NCBI GenBank assembly: GCA_021801345.1
Contig: JAJYYA010000005.1
Span: forward strand, 24,146-88,145
Direction of reading: 5' to 3'
Source of the DNA: Nitrospirota bacterium
GTDB lineage: Bacteria; Nitrospirota; Leptospirillia; Leptospirillales; Leptospirillaceae
Length of the DNA: 64,000 bases
Shown: positions 45,626 to 53,706 of the stretch, piece after piece
How positions within the stretch are numbered: the first letter of the stretch is position 1
Layout: each line of letters starts with the position of its first letter
Notes under the pieces: generated by a model
Databases searched by the model: none
What the model saw: the letters and a program-made list of their open reading frames with translations, nothing else
Told to the model about the DNA's origin: nothing
Translations under genes and position numbers: made by a program

Positions 45626-45975
45626 CCGGCAGCGGCCGAGCAGAGCGACGAGCCGGTCTTTTTCGTCGATTGTGTCGATCGGTCACTCCTTGGTCAGGGA
45701 CAGCCCAAAACTGATCATACCAGTTTTTCTCTCAATTCCCCATTGTTGCATAAGAAGAGATTATGAGGTACGTTTCTGGTACAGGATCCTGTTTCGGGAT
45801 CCCCCACAGAAATTGGCAGAGCCTTTTCTGGCGTTGCCTTTGGTTTTTGACCCCGATCCGCTTTCGGTTGCGGGGACGCCGAGGCAAGGCCCGAGAGTCT
45901 TTCAATTCCGGCCCGGACTGGCTCCGACCTGCCTGCCCGGCCCCGACCGGGCCAACAAACTCGAAAAGGAGAGGT
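45626..45975. other. Divergent intergenic region with a symmetric operator-like site
   Basis: About 350 bases between the leftward alpha-toroid gene and the rightward NE0113-family gene. It includes the perfect inverted repeat AAAACTG-N7-CAGTTTT (45707-45727). The right part is GC-rich and leads to AAGGAGAGG before the TTG start. No other gene is supported. Confidence 0.5.
45707..45727. promoter_or_regulatory. Inverted repeat AAAACTG-N7-CAGTTTT
   Basis: Perfect 7-bp arms in the AT-rich part of a divergent promoter region; possible operator for either gene. Confidence 0.45.
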
Positions 45976-47097
45976 TTGGACACTCCCCGAAAACGCATCC
46001 TCGTGTGCATGACGGGCACCTCCCCCCAGGTGGTGACGGAGACCCTCTATGCCCTAGCGTGCCGCTCCGACCCCTTCGTTCCGGAACACCTTGTGCTCAT
46101 GAGCACGATCGAGGGGGCGGAGCTTGCCAGAAAGACGCTCCTCGACCCTCAGACGGGCTGGCTCTGGCGGCTTTGCCGGGAGATCGCTCTCCCCCTCTCT
46201 CCGGAGAAGGTCTCTCTCGTCTGCCTCAGAGGGCGGGACGGAGAGCCCCTTCCCGACATCCGGTCGGTGGAGGAGAACGAGGACGCCGCCGATGCGATCC
46301 TCGGGGCGATCCGCAACATCACCTCCGACCCCGCCACCGAGGTCCACGTCTCTCTCTCCGGAGGCCGCAAGACGATGGGCTTCTATGCGGGCTACGCCCT
46401 CTCCCTCTACGGGCGCCCCCAGGACCGCCTCTCCCACGTCCTCGTCTCCGCCCCCTTCGAATACGCTCCCGAGTTCTTTTACCCGGCCGGGCGCCCGGGG
46501 CAGATCCTGATCCCTCTCCGCTCCGGAGAGGTGGTCGATGCCCATGCGGCCCGGGTGACCCTGGCCGAGATCCCCGTCGTCCGTCTGCGCCACGCCCTCC
46601 CCCCCCCGCTTCTCGAGGGGCCGGGAAGCTTTACCGACGCCGTCCGGGCGGCCCAGCGGGCCGTACGCCCTCCCGAACTCGTCATCGATATCCAAAGCCG
46701 CCGCATCCGGGCCCACGATGTGGTCATTCCACTTGCTCCGGCGCTTTTGGCCTTTCTTGTCTGGCTTGCCGAAGCCCGTTTCTTGAGGAAGGAAAGCCTG
46801 ACCTGTCCCAAGGAGCGTCCCCCCAACAAGCTCTATGCCGCCGCCTACCTCGAGGTCTACAACCGGATCAAGGGCGTTCTCGGGGGGACCGAGAGAACGG
46901 CCGAACGCCTCGCCAAAGGCATGGACAAGGGCTTCTTCGAAGAGACCCTCTCGAAGCTCAACCGGAGCCTTCGAGACGCTCTCGGGGAGGACGTCGCCCG
47001 CCACTACCGGATCGAGGGAAGCGGGAGGCGCTGGAAGAGCTACCGCTTCCCCCTCTCGGAGAAGGATGTCCGGTTCGAGGCCCTGCCTCCGTCTTGA
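45976..47097 (+). CDS. NE0113-family CRISPR-associated CARF / ring-nuclease-like protein
   Basis: 373 residues. The N-terminal about 190 residues match the TIGR02584/NE0113 family: ILVCMTGTSPQVVTETLYAL, DIRSVEENEDAADAIL, VHVSLSGGRKTMGFYAGYAL, RPQDRLSHVLVSAPFE and EFFYP. This is a CARF-type fold that binds cyclic oligoadenylates and in relatives degrades them, damping type III CRISPR signalling. The C-terminal about 150 residues are helical with a possible winged helix (KLNRSLRDALGEDVARHYRI) and lack the HEPN Rx4-6H motif. I start at TTG 45976, which has AAGGAGAGG upstream and precedes the conserved first strand; a longer frame from 45763 adds unrelated residues. It heads the rightward defence island ending in the CRISPR array. 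Confidence 0.85.
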   Translation: MDTPRKRILVCMTGTSPQVVTETLYALACRSDPFVPEHLVLMSTIEGAELARKTLLDPQTGWLWRLCREIALPLSPEKVSLVCLRGRDGEPLPDIRSVEENEDAADAILGAIRNITSDPATEVHVSLSGGRKTMGFYAGYALSLYGRPQDRLSHVLVSAPFEYAPEFFYPAGRPGQILIPLRSGEVVDAHAARVTLAEIPVVRLRHALPPPLLEGPGSFTDAVRAAQRAVRPPELVIDIQSRRIRAHDVVIPLAPALLAFLVWLAEARFLRKESLTCPKERPPNKLYAAAYLEVYNRIKGVLGGTERTAERLAKGMDKGFFEETLSKLNRSLRDALGEDVARHYRIEGSGRRWKSYRFPLSEKDVRFEALPPS

Positions 47098-47255
47098 CTC
47101 TTCGGAGTCTCACAAGACGGGGGCGGGGCAGGGGAGAGAGGGTTTTCTCGCGCTTTTGGCCGGCCCCTCGGGCCGCACGGCCGGCCTCCTTCGACTTTGG
47201 CTTAAGATTGTAAGGAACCAGACGGGAGAAGAGGACGCAACACCCGGGAGAGCCG

Positions 47256-48200
47256 ATGGACGAGCATTATCTTCTCGCGTGTCTCAGGGACTATCCCGAG
47301 ATCACCTTCAAAAAGTACGGCAAGCGCTATCGTCTCGAAAAGATCGAGGAGAGCGTGGCCCACGTGCGCCGGGAGAACCGGCTCGCCTGGGAGGATGTCC
47401 AGCGGATCCGGGAGAGCGAGGACTGGCTCTACGACCGCCACTGGGCCGTTCCCGATCCCGAGGCGGTGAGGGCGGGGCTCGCCCGCGTGGGGGACCGGCT
47501 CGACTTCTGGCACTGCCAGCGAAAGCGAGAAACCCTCGTTGCGACACTCTACGAGGTCTTCAAGAATATCGAGGTCGTCTCGGTCATCCTGCGGTTTGTG
47601 ATTCCCGAGCACTTCGCCATCTACAGTCCGCCCATGGCCCGCATCCTCGAGGTTCGCCGCGGGCTTCGGGACACCGACACCTACCAGAACTACCTCGACA
47701 ACCTCGAGGCGATCCGGCGACACGCGAAGGGGTTTTCGACCATCGCCCAGGTCAATATGGCGCTCTGGGTCCTCTTCGAGCGGGTCTACGGAGTCTGTCC
47801 CGACGAGGGGATCCGGGAGGCCTTCGACCGGGATCTTTTCATGCAGGATCTCCGGATCCGGAACATGGCCCATCTGCTCGACCTCTCCGACGTCCGTCTT
47901 GCGCGATCGCTCTTCCCCGTCAACATGCGCCTTTCGGCCCAGCTCGGGGGGTTCTGCTTCGAACAGAAGGTCCGGGCCCTCTTCCAGAAATCCTTCAACG
48001 AGTCCCCGGAGTACGTCGACCTGAAGGAGCTCATCAACCGCCTCCAGGGGGCGGAGGTGATCGACGGGATCCGGGCCGGCCGGTGGCACCTGGCCCGGAT
48101 CGTAAGAAACGACGCCCTGCACACCCCCGATCGCCTTACCGAAAAGGGGGTCCGGGAGCTTTTAAGCGAGATCGGGGATGAGGGGGAGGGGGCCGTATGA
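47256..48200 (+). CDS. HEPN-motif protein coupled to a MazG-PLD-helicase
   Basis: 314 residues, almost entirely helical. The C-terminus carries HLARIVRNDALHTPDRLTEKG: R284 and H289 form the Rx4H motif (RNDALH) of HEPN RNases and HEPN-fold proteins. The middle includes FVIPEHFAIYSPPMARIL and IAQVNMALWVLFERVYG, which I do not recognise. Its stop overlaps the ATG of the giant helicase gene by 4 bp, so the two form a translationally coupled pair. By analogy with HEPN toxins the protein could be an RNA-cutting effector or a non-catalytic adaptor; that is inference. Confidence 0.75.
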   Translation: MDEHYLLACLRDYPEITFKKYGKRYRLEKIEESVAHVRRENRLAWEDVQRIRESEDWLYDRHWAVPDPEAVRAGLARVGDRLDFWHCQRKRETLVATLYEVFKNIEVVSVILRFVIPEHFAIYSPPMARILEVRRGLRDTDTYQNYLDNLEAIRRHAKGFSTIAQVNMALWVLFERVYGVCPDEGIREAFDRDLFMQDLRIRNMAHLLDLSDVRLARSLFPVNMRLSAQLGGFCFEQKVRALFQKSFNESPEYVDLKELINRLQGAEVIDGIRAGRWHLARIVRNDALHTPDRLTEKGVRELLSEIGDEGEGAV

Positions 48201-51076
48201 CCCCCCTCCCTAAAAACGACATCAGGTTGGGAGAGATAAGGATGGCCGGTTTGCAGGAGGGGTTCCATTCGTCCGATCCCCTGATCGGGGAGAAGCTGGT
48301 CCGCGACGGGATACCGGAGACCCCCGGCCGCCCTCCGGCTCGCCGGGTCGGCCAAAAAGAGCTCCGCGCCCTTCTTGCCGCCAAGGTGGTGGAGGAGGCC
48401 TCCGAGCTTGCCGAGCAGATCCTCTATTCTCCCTCCGATGTGACCGACGGGATCCTCCTTGAGATGGCCGACCTTGTCGAGGTGCTGGAGAAGGTCAGGC
48501 GGGAGTTTTCTCTCGACGATGCCATAGTCGAGGAGGCCCGAAAAGAAAAAATCCGTCTTCGGGGAGGCTTTTCCAAAGACCGGGTCCTCTCCGTTCCCTC
48601 CCCTGTCAGGCGCCTTTCAAACGGAACAGATGTCCCGTTTGGCCCCTCCCTTCTTGTCGAGATGGCACGGTGTCGCCGGGCGGACCTGGCCGTGGCCTTC
48701 CTCAAAAAAGGGGGAGTGGAGACCCTCCGGCCCGCCATTCGGAAGGCGCTGGGGCGCGGGGCCAGGATCCGGATCCTCACCACCGACTACCTCGACGTCA
48801 CCGATCCCGAGGCGCTGGAGACCCTGCTTGCGATCGGGGCGGATACCGGGGGGAGCGCCAGCAAGAGGGGGCCTGTTGGAACGCTCGATCTCCGGTGCCA
48901 CCTCTGGAAGCCGGAAGGCGAGACGCCCCGCGGGTATCATCCCAAGGCCTATCTCTTCGAGCGGGAGGACGGACGCCGGATTGCCTTCGCGGGCTCCTCG
49001 AATCTCTCGGAGGCGGCGCTTGAGGGAAACGTCGAATGGAATGTCTTTCTCCGGACGCTCGATCTGGCCGACCCGGTGGAGCAGCTCTCCCGGGAGTTTG
49101 AAAGATCCTTTCTCGCCCCCCGGAGCGTTCCCGTAGACCGACTCTTCGTGGACTCCTACCGGGCCCGTCGGAAGGAGTCTCCCGCCGTTTACGTTTCTCC
49201 TCCCGACAGCGCGCGTCCCCGCCCCACTCCGATCCAGGAGGAGGCTTTGCTCTCCCTGGCACTGCTTCGTGAGGAAGGGGCGAAGCGGGCTCTCGCCATC
49301 CTTGCCACCGGCATGGGCAAGACCTACCTGGCCGCCTTCGACTCCCGGACCTTCTCCCGGGTGCTATTCCTGGCCCATCGCCGGGAGATCCTCGATCAGG
49401 CGAACGAGACCTTCATGCGCGTGCGTCCGGAAGACAGGACAAGTTTTATCCGGGAGGGAACGATCGATCTCTCCGGCCGTCTCGTCTTTGCCCAGGTCCA
49501 GACTCTGGGGCGCCAGGAAACCCTTGAGAGTATTCCGCCCGATGCCTTCGACTACGTGGTGGTCGACGAGTGCCACCATGCCGACGCTCCGACCTACCGC
49601 CGCATCCTCTCCCATTTTCAACCGGACTTTGTTTTGGGGCTGACCGCGACCCCCTACCGGAGCGACAACGGAGACATCTTCGCGCTCATGGACGGAAACG
49701 TCGCCTGCCGCCGGGGGTTTCTCGAGGGCATCCGGGAGGGGGTCCTCGCCCCCCTCCGCTACTTCGGCCTCATGGATACGGTCGACTACACGGAGATCCC
49801 CTGGCGCGGGAACCGGTATGATCTGGAGACCCTCGAACGGGCCCTCTCCGACTCCCGGCGATCCGCCGAGATCCTTCGCGCCTATCGCGAACACGAGGGA
49901 TCGAAGACCGTCGCCTTCTGCGTCTCGCGGCTTCATGCCCGGCTCATGGCCCAACTTTTCCTGAATGAGGGGATCGCGGCCGCCTCCCTTGACGGTAATG
50001 TCTCCCAGGACGAGCGACAGAAAATCCTGTCCTCCTTCCGTAGAGGCGAGATCGCAGTCCTCTTTGTCGTCGACTTGCTGAACGAGGGAGTCGATATTCC
50101 CGAAATCGACCGGGTCATGCTCCTTCGGCCGACCGACTCTCCCACGGTCTTCCTCCAGCAGATCGGGCGGGGGCTCAGGATCTCTCCCGGAAAGTCCTCT
50201 CTTACCGTTCTCGACTTCATCGGCAACCACCGCCGTGCCCACTACGTTCTTCCGGTGCTTGCCGGCCGGGAGGTCAAAGAGGGGCTGGAATGGGCGACCG
50301 TTGCCCGTCAGGTCCTCAAGGAGTACGAGGCCGGCACTCTTGTGACCGTTCCCGGGGTCACACTTTCTTTCGAGTGGGAGGTGATCGAGATTCTGAAGAG
50401 CCGGATTGCCCGGGCGGAGCCCCTGAAGCGCCTCCTTTTCTCGGAGTACGAGGCGCTTTGGGAGAGCGAGGAACGTCGGCCCACTCTCCTCGACTGTGCC
50501 CTCAGGGGAGACCTTCCGGTAAAAAAGTATCTGGATACCTTCGGAAGCTGGCATGCGTTCCATCTGGCCCTCGAGAAGGAGCGGGGGAAGCCGGTCGTCT
50601 CCGAGGCGGAACGCCGGCTTTTTTCAGAGGCGGGAGACTTTTTGCGGGAGATCGAAAAGACGGACATGAGTCGCTCCTACAAGATGGCCGTCCTTACGGT
50701 CCTGCTTTCAAGGGGAGGATTTCTTCGGCCGACCCCTCTCTCCGACTTTGTGCAGGGGTTCCGGGAGTTCTACGGATCCCCCCGCTATCGAAGCGATCTT
50801 CAGAACAAACAGATCGTCGACATCGACCATGTGACCGACCGGACCCTGGCGGCACTTATCAAGAAAAATCCCATCAATGCGTGGACGGATACAAAGAAAA
50901 AGGGAAAAGATTCCGGTCCCTTCTTCCGCTACGATGCCGGGAAAAACCTTTTTGTCTATGAGGGAAAGGGGGCCGATATGGAGGGGTTTGAAGAGGCCGT
51001 CCGGGAAAGGGTGGAATACCGTCTTCATGACTACTTTTTACGTAAGAAGAGTGATGGTGTCTTGAAGAAGGAGTGA
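48197..51076 (+). CDS. MazG-like / phospholipase D-like / SF2 helicase fusion (DUF3427-type)
   Basis: 959 residues. Residues about 25-120 resemble a MazG-type NTP pyrophosphohydrolase (GEKLVRDGIPE, then VVEEASELAEQIL and LLEMADLVEVLEKV). Residues about 150-310 form a single PLD-like nuclease half-site (YHPKAYLFERED, FAGSSNLSEAAL). The helicase core follows: Walker A LATGMGKTYLA (about 369), VVVDECHHADAPTY (about 456), LGLTATPYR (about 484), VDLLNEGVDIPEID and QQIGRGLRIS (about 655). The C-terminal about 300 residues match the DUF3427-like tail (EKTDMSRSYKMAVLTVLLS). ATG at 48197 has GGGGAGGG upstream; ATG 48242 is an alternative. The last about 80 codons are duplicated at 52042-52281 beyond a toxin-antitoxin pair. 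Confidence 0.88.
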   Translation: MTPLPKNDIRLGEIRMAGLQEGFHSSDPLIGEKLVRDGIPETPGRPPARRVGQKELRALLAAKVVEEASELAEQILYSPSDVTDGILLEMADLVEVLEKVRREFSLDDAIVEEARKEKIRLRGGFSKDRVLSVPSPVRRLSNGTDVPFGPSLLVEMARCRRADLAVAFLKKGGVETLRPAIRKALGRGARIRILTTDYLDVTDPEALETLLAIGADTGGSASKRGPVGTLDLRCHLWKPEGETPRGYHPKAYLFEREDGRRIAFAGSSNLSEAALEGNVEWNVFLRTLDLADPVEQLSREFERSFLAPRSVPVDRLFVDSYRARRKESPAVYVSPPDSARPRPTPIQEEALLSLALLREEGAKRALAILATGMGKTYLAAFDSRTFSRVLFLAHRREILDQANETFMRVRPEDRTSFIREGTIDLSGRLVFAQVQTLGRQETLESIPPDAFDYVVVDECHHADAPTYRRILSHFQPDFVLGLTATPYRSDNGDIFALMDGNVACRRGFLEGIREGVLAPLRYFGLMDTVDYTEIPWRGNRYDLETLERALSDSRRSAEILRAYREHEGSKTVAFCVSRLHARLMAQLFLNEGIAAASLDGNVSQDERQKILSSFRRGEIAVLFVVDLLNEGVDIPEIDRVMLLRPTDSPTVFLQQIGRGLRISPGKSSLTVLDFIGNHRRAHYVLPVLAGREVKEGLEWATVARQVLKEYEAGTLVTVPGVTLSFEWEVIEILKSRIARAEPLKRLLFSEYEALWESEERRPTLLDCALRGDLPVKKYLDTFGSWHAFHLALEKERGKPVVSEAERRLFSEAGDFLREIEKTDMSRSYKMAVLTVLLSRGGFLRPTPLSDFVQGFREFYGSPRYRSDLQNKQIVDIDHVTDRTLAALIKKNPINAWTDTKKKGKDSGPFFRYDAGKNLFVYEGKGADMEGFEEAVRERVEYRLHDYFLRKKSDGVLKKE
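50785..51024 (+). repeat. 240-bp direct repeat, left copy (helicase 3' end)
   Basis: Starts CTATCGAAGCGATCTTCAG and ends GTGGAATACCGTCT; recurs at constant 1,257-base offset with a handful of differences. After it the two copies diverge quickly. Confidence 0.93.
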
Positions 51077-51216
51077 TTGTTGGGATTGTGTGTGGGTATG
51101 TTATTAATGAGTGGCAGGAGGTTAAATGGTTCAAGAAAAAAATGGATCCGCTTGGAACAGTAAAGAGCTTGACCTAAGGGCCCGAAAAAATTCCCTCTCA
51201 GTTCTCTTCTCTGCAG

Positions 51217-51648
51217 TTAGGCTCCGCCGTATGTTCTCCAAAAATCTCCAGGACTCAAGATTCGGTACCTTCCGGACAAAGATAGTAAATCCTTGTCTCC
51301 CGTAATGAGGTAATCGGCCCCGGCCGATTTGACCGCCTCTGCCAATGTGTTAAGAATGGGCTGATCTCCCTGATCGCGCAAGTCAGGATCCAAAAAAGAT
51401 AACGGATCGATCATCTCGGATTGTAGAGCAAGAAGATCGACCAAGTCGTCCATCTCATCCTCGCTAAGTCCGTGGCGATGCATAAGCCTTGGTAATACAC
51501 GTCTCAATTCCGATAGGATATATGCCGATAAAAGTACCTCGAGTGATCCTTGTCGCCATGCCGCGAGGATCTTTCCTGGAATACTGGTCGGGTAGGCAAT
51601 CCCAGAAAGAAGAACATTGGTATCAAGGACAACACGGAGAGTTGCCAC
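51217..51648 (-). CDS. PIN-domain toxin
   Basis: 143 residues. LRVVLDTNVLLSGIAYPTSI has the first catalytic Asp; LSELRRVLPRL and SAGADYLITGDKDLLSLSG supply the remaining acidic residues, as in the toxin component PIN family (COG1569-like). It would cleave RNA. Starts at GTG 51648, 7 bases after the antitoxin stop. Located between two copies of the helicase 3' end on the opposite strand to all neighbouring defence genes, so it is an insertion. Confidence 0.9.
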   Translation of the reverse strand: MATLRVVLDTNVLLSGIAYPTSIPGKILAAWRQGSLEVLLSAYILSELRRVLPRLMHRHGLSEDEMDDLVDLLALQSEMIDPLSFLDPDLRDQGDQPILNTLAEAVKSAGADYLITGDKDLLSLSGRYRILSPGDFWRTYGGA

Positions 51649-51654
51649 AACGGA

Positions 51655-51948
51655 TCAATCCTTCTTTTCAGTATTGGACGACCCTGTTCGCACTGAAACC
51701 ACAGCGGCCTCGATTTCAGAGAGTCCTTCGGCTTCGGGAGTCGCAGAGAATCCTTTTTCAATGCGTTGGCAAAGGGATTCGAACCGGGACTGCATCCTGC
51801 GAATGCGATCAAAGAGGCGAGCATCGACGAGTACGGCCACAGGCTTTCCATCCTTGTTGATTACGATACTGTCATGACGGTACTGGACCTGGTTCAGCAT
51901 TTCTCCCAGATGTTGACGAAAATTGACGGCACTGGTTTCTGTAATCAT
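51655..51948 (-). CDS. Phd/YefM-family antitoxin
   Basis: 97 residues. ITETSAVNFRQHLGEMLNQV and DSIVINKDGKPVAVLVDA are the Phd/YefM DNA-binding fold; the C-terminal Glu/Ser-rich tail would bind the toxin. AAAGGAGG lies directly upstream. The AT-rich stretch before it (51960-52020) includes TTGACT and an imperfect inverted repeat, a likely autoregulated promoter. Confidence 0.9.
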   Translation of the reverse strand: MITETSAVNFRQHLGEMLNQVQYRHDSIVINKDGKPVAVLVDARLFDRIRRMQSRFESLCQRIEKGFSATPEAEGLSEIEAAVVSVRTGSSNTEKKD

Positions 51949-52041
51949 GAGTCCTCCTTTTCTCTAATCATCTAACCCTATATGACCAATACAGTCAATA
52001 TGATTATTGCGTCATGATGTATCAACAGATTGTCTTTTCCT

Positions 52042-52281
52042 CTATCGAAGCGATCTTCAGAACAAACAGATCGTCGACATCGACCATGTGACCGACCGGA
52101 CCCTGGCGGCTCTTATCAAGAGAAATCCCATCAATGCGTGGACGAATACAAAGAAAAAGGGAAAAGATTCCGGTCCCTTCTTCCGCTACGATGCCGGGAA
52201 AAACCTTTTTGTCTATGCGGGAAAGGGGGCCGAAATGGAGGGGTTTGATGAGGCTGTCCGGGAAAGGGTGGAATACCGTCT
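52042..52281 (+). repeat. 240-bp direct repeat, right copy (helicase 3' end)
   Basis: Copy of 50785-51024. Coding changes such as KKNPINAWTD to KRNPINAWTN and YEGKGAD to YAGKGAE are few. Confidence 0.93.
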
Positions 52282-52351
52282 CTACGACCACTTCTCCAGC
52301 CGGAAGGGGATCCGGGGGGAGGGTGAAGCCGATCGCGGTTCGGACGGGTGA
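52042..52351 (+). pseudogene. Displaced C-terminal fragment of the helicase gene
   Basis: Reads YRSDLQNKQIVDIDHVTDRT through VEYRLYDHFSSRKGI to a stop at 52351, homologous to the helicase end but without its own start context (only a TTG at 52007 in unrelated sequence). It may be the original 3' end, separated when the toxin-antitoxin pair and a replacement tail arrived. Confidence 0.85.
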
Positions 52352-52605
52352 GGGGTGGTATGGGGCATTCCTTGGATGCGGTATTTTGGTTAAGTTGTTT
52401 TCTTGAAAAAGATTTTGTTTCGGGTTTTTCTTTCGCAAGCTTGCCGTTTGTGACAGATGGATTCCTTTGATGTAGTCTCTGAAATTGACACGAAGGATAT
52501 TGAATGAGTTTTTCTGGACCATTTGCGAAGGCAATAGGGTTTGTCGGAGTTGTTTTTTGGTCGCTCACAGATCAAAGGACGTCCTTAAAGTATGAAGGAG
52601 GGGCA

Positions 52606-53706
52606 GTGGAATCGTTGACGCGACGCTCGGAACTTGTGGAACGAAGTTTAAATCTCTCGTTTCTCTCCCCGGCTTTTTTGGGAGGAGCCGACCAGAAGGG
52701 GCAGTACCGGACCCCTCCCTTCAAGGCCCTTCTTCGGGAGTGGTGGCGCGTGGCCGTTGCCCCGGAGAACGATTACGACTGGAAAAAGATCTTGGAGAAG
52801 GAGCGGCCCCTTTTTGGCAGCGTATCAGGGGGGGCCCGGCAGAGCCAGGTTCGCCTTCGGCTGAAAGACTGGGATCCGGGGGAGATGAACGATCTGGACA
52901 AAATCCAAGAGCGGATCCATCGCTCTCCTTCTCCTCCTCTTAACCCTGGTCTTTATCTTGGATACGGACCGATCAGCAATGATAACGGCAAGCTTGCGAT
53001 GAAAAGTACTCCGGCTATCTTTGCCAAAAAGAACACCCTGGAGATCTATTATCCGAAGTCCTGTCAGGAAGAAATGGAGAGGACTCTTCTTCTCATCCAG
53101 GCCTTTGGGACCCTCGGGGGCCGTTCTCACAATGGATGGGGCTCTGTGGATCTCTTCAGTGAAGATCCGGCTCCATTTGTCTGGGGGGAGACATTTCCTA
53201 ATGATCTGACCTTCGCAACGCGTTCGCTGGAAGACTGTCTCCGTCAAGACTGGCCTACTGCAATAGGATGCGACGAGCGGGGGCCTCTTGTGTGGCGGGT
53301 AAAAGAGAACTCCCTTCCCCAGCAGAAGGAGGCCCAGCAGAAGGAGGTTTTGAAGCGACTAGCCCTTCTTCGAGAAGGCGTTAACCAGAAAGGAAAGATT
53401 GTTGGTGATGTTGGGGGCGTTATTGGGAGGGAGCTACTCTCTTATCCGATCGTCTACAGGGACAACAGGCAGGGAAGCTTTGGCAGGGAGTTTCGTCTCC
53501 CCTCTCCCCTTCGGTTCAAGGTGGTCAAAGGCGCAAACGGCACTGGCGGCACGAAGAGCTTCGGGGCGATCGTCTACCATATGCCATTTTCTATCGAAAA
53601 AATAAATAGAGAGAACCAAAGAAAATTTTGGGCGATGGTTCACAGGGATGTCTTGGACAATCATGAGTCGTTCACGCGTATCGGAAGAGGGGGGAGCATT
53701 GGATAG
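52606..53706 (+). CDS. cmr1: Type III-B RAMP protein Cmr1
   Basis: 366 residues. ERSLNLSFLSPAFLGGADQK and YRTPPFKALLREWWRV at the N-terminus, then LYLGYGP and TLGGRSHNGWGSV, the glycine-rich RAMP loop, identify Cmr1. It caps the Cmr complex and contacts target RNA. I start at GTG 52606, which has AAGGAGGGG just upstream; an ATG at 52504 would add 34 residues not typical of the family. It opens the cmr operon, and its end overlaps the start of cas10. Confidence 0.9.
   Translation: MESLTRRSELVERSLNLSFLSPAFLGGADQKGQYRTPPFKALLREWWRVAVAPENDYDWKKILEKERPLFGSVSGGARQSQVRLRLKDWDPGEMNDLDKIQERIHRSPSPPLNPGLYLGYGPISNDNGKLAMKSTPAIFAKKNTLEIYYPKSCQEEMERTLLLIQAFGTLGGRSHNGWGSVDLFSEDPAPFVWGETFPNDLTFATRSLEDCLRQDWPTAIGCDERGPLVWRVKENSLPQQKEAQQKEVLKRLALLREGVNQKGKIVGDVGGVIGRELLSYPIVYRDNRQGSFGREFRLPSPLRFKVVKGANGTGGTKSFGAIVYHMPFSIEKINRENQRKFWAMVHRDVLDNHESFTRIGRGGSIG

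Noticed and set aside
45306..47213. 635-codon rightward frame over the NE0113 gene
   Set aside because: Runs antisense to the alpha-toroid gene and out of frame with the NE0113 protein; no recognisable domain.
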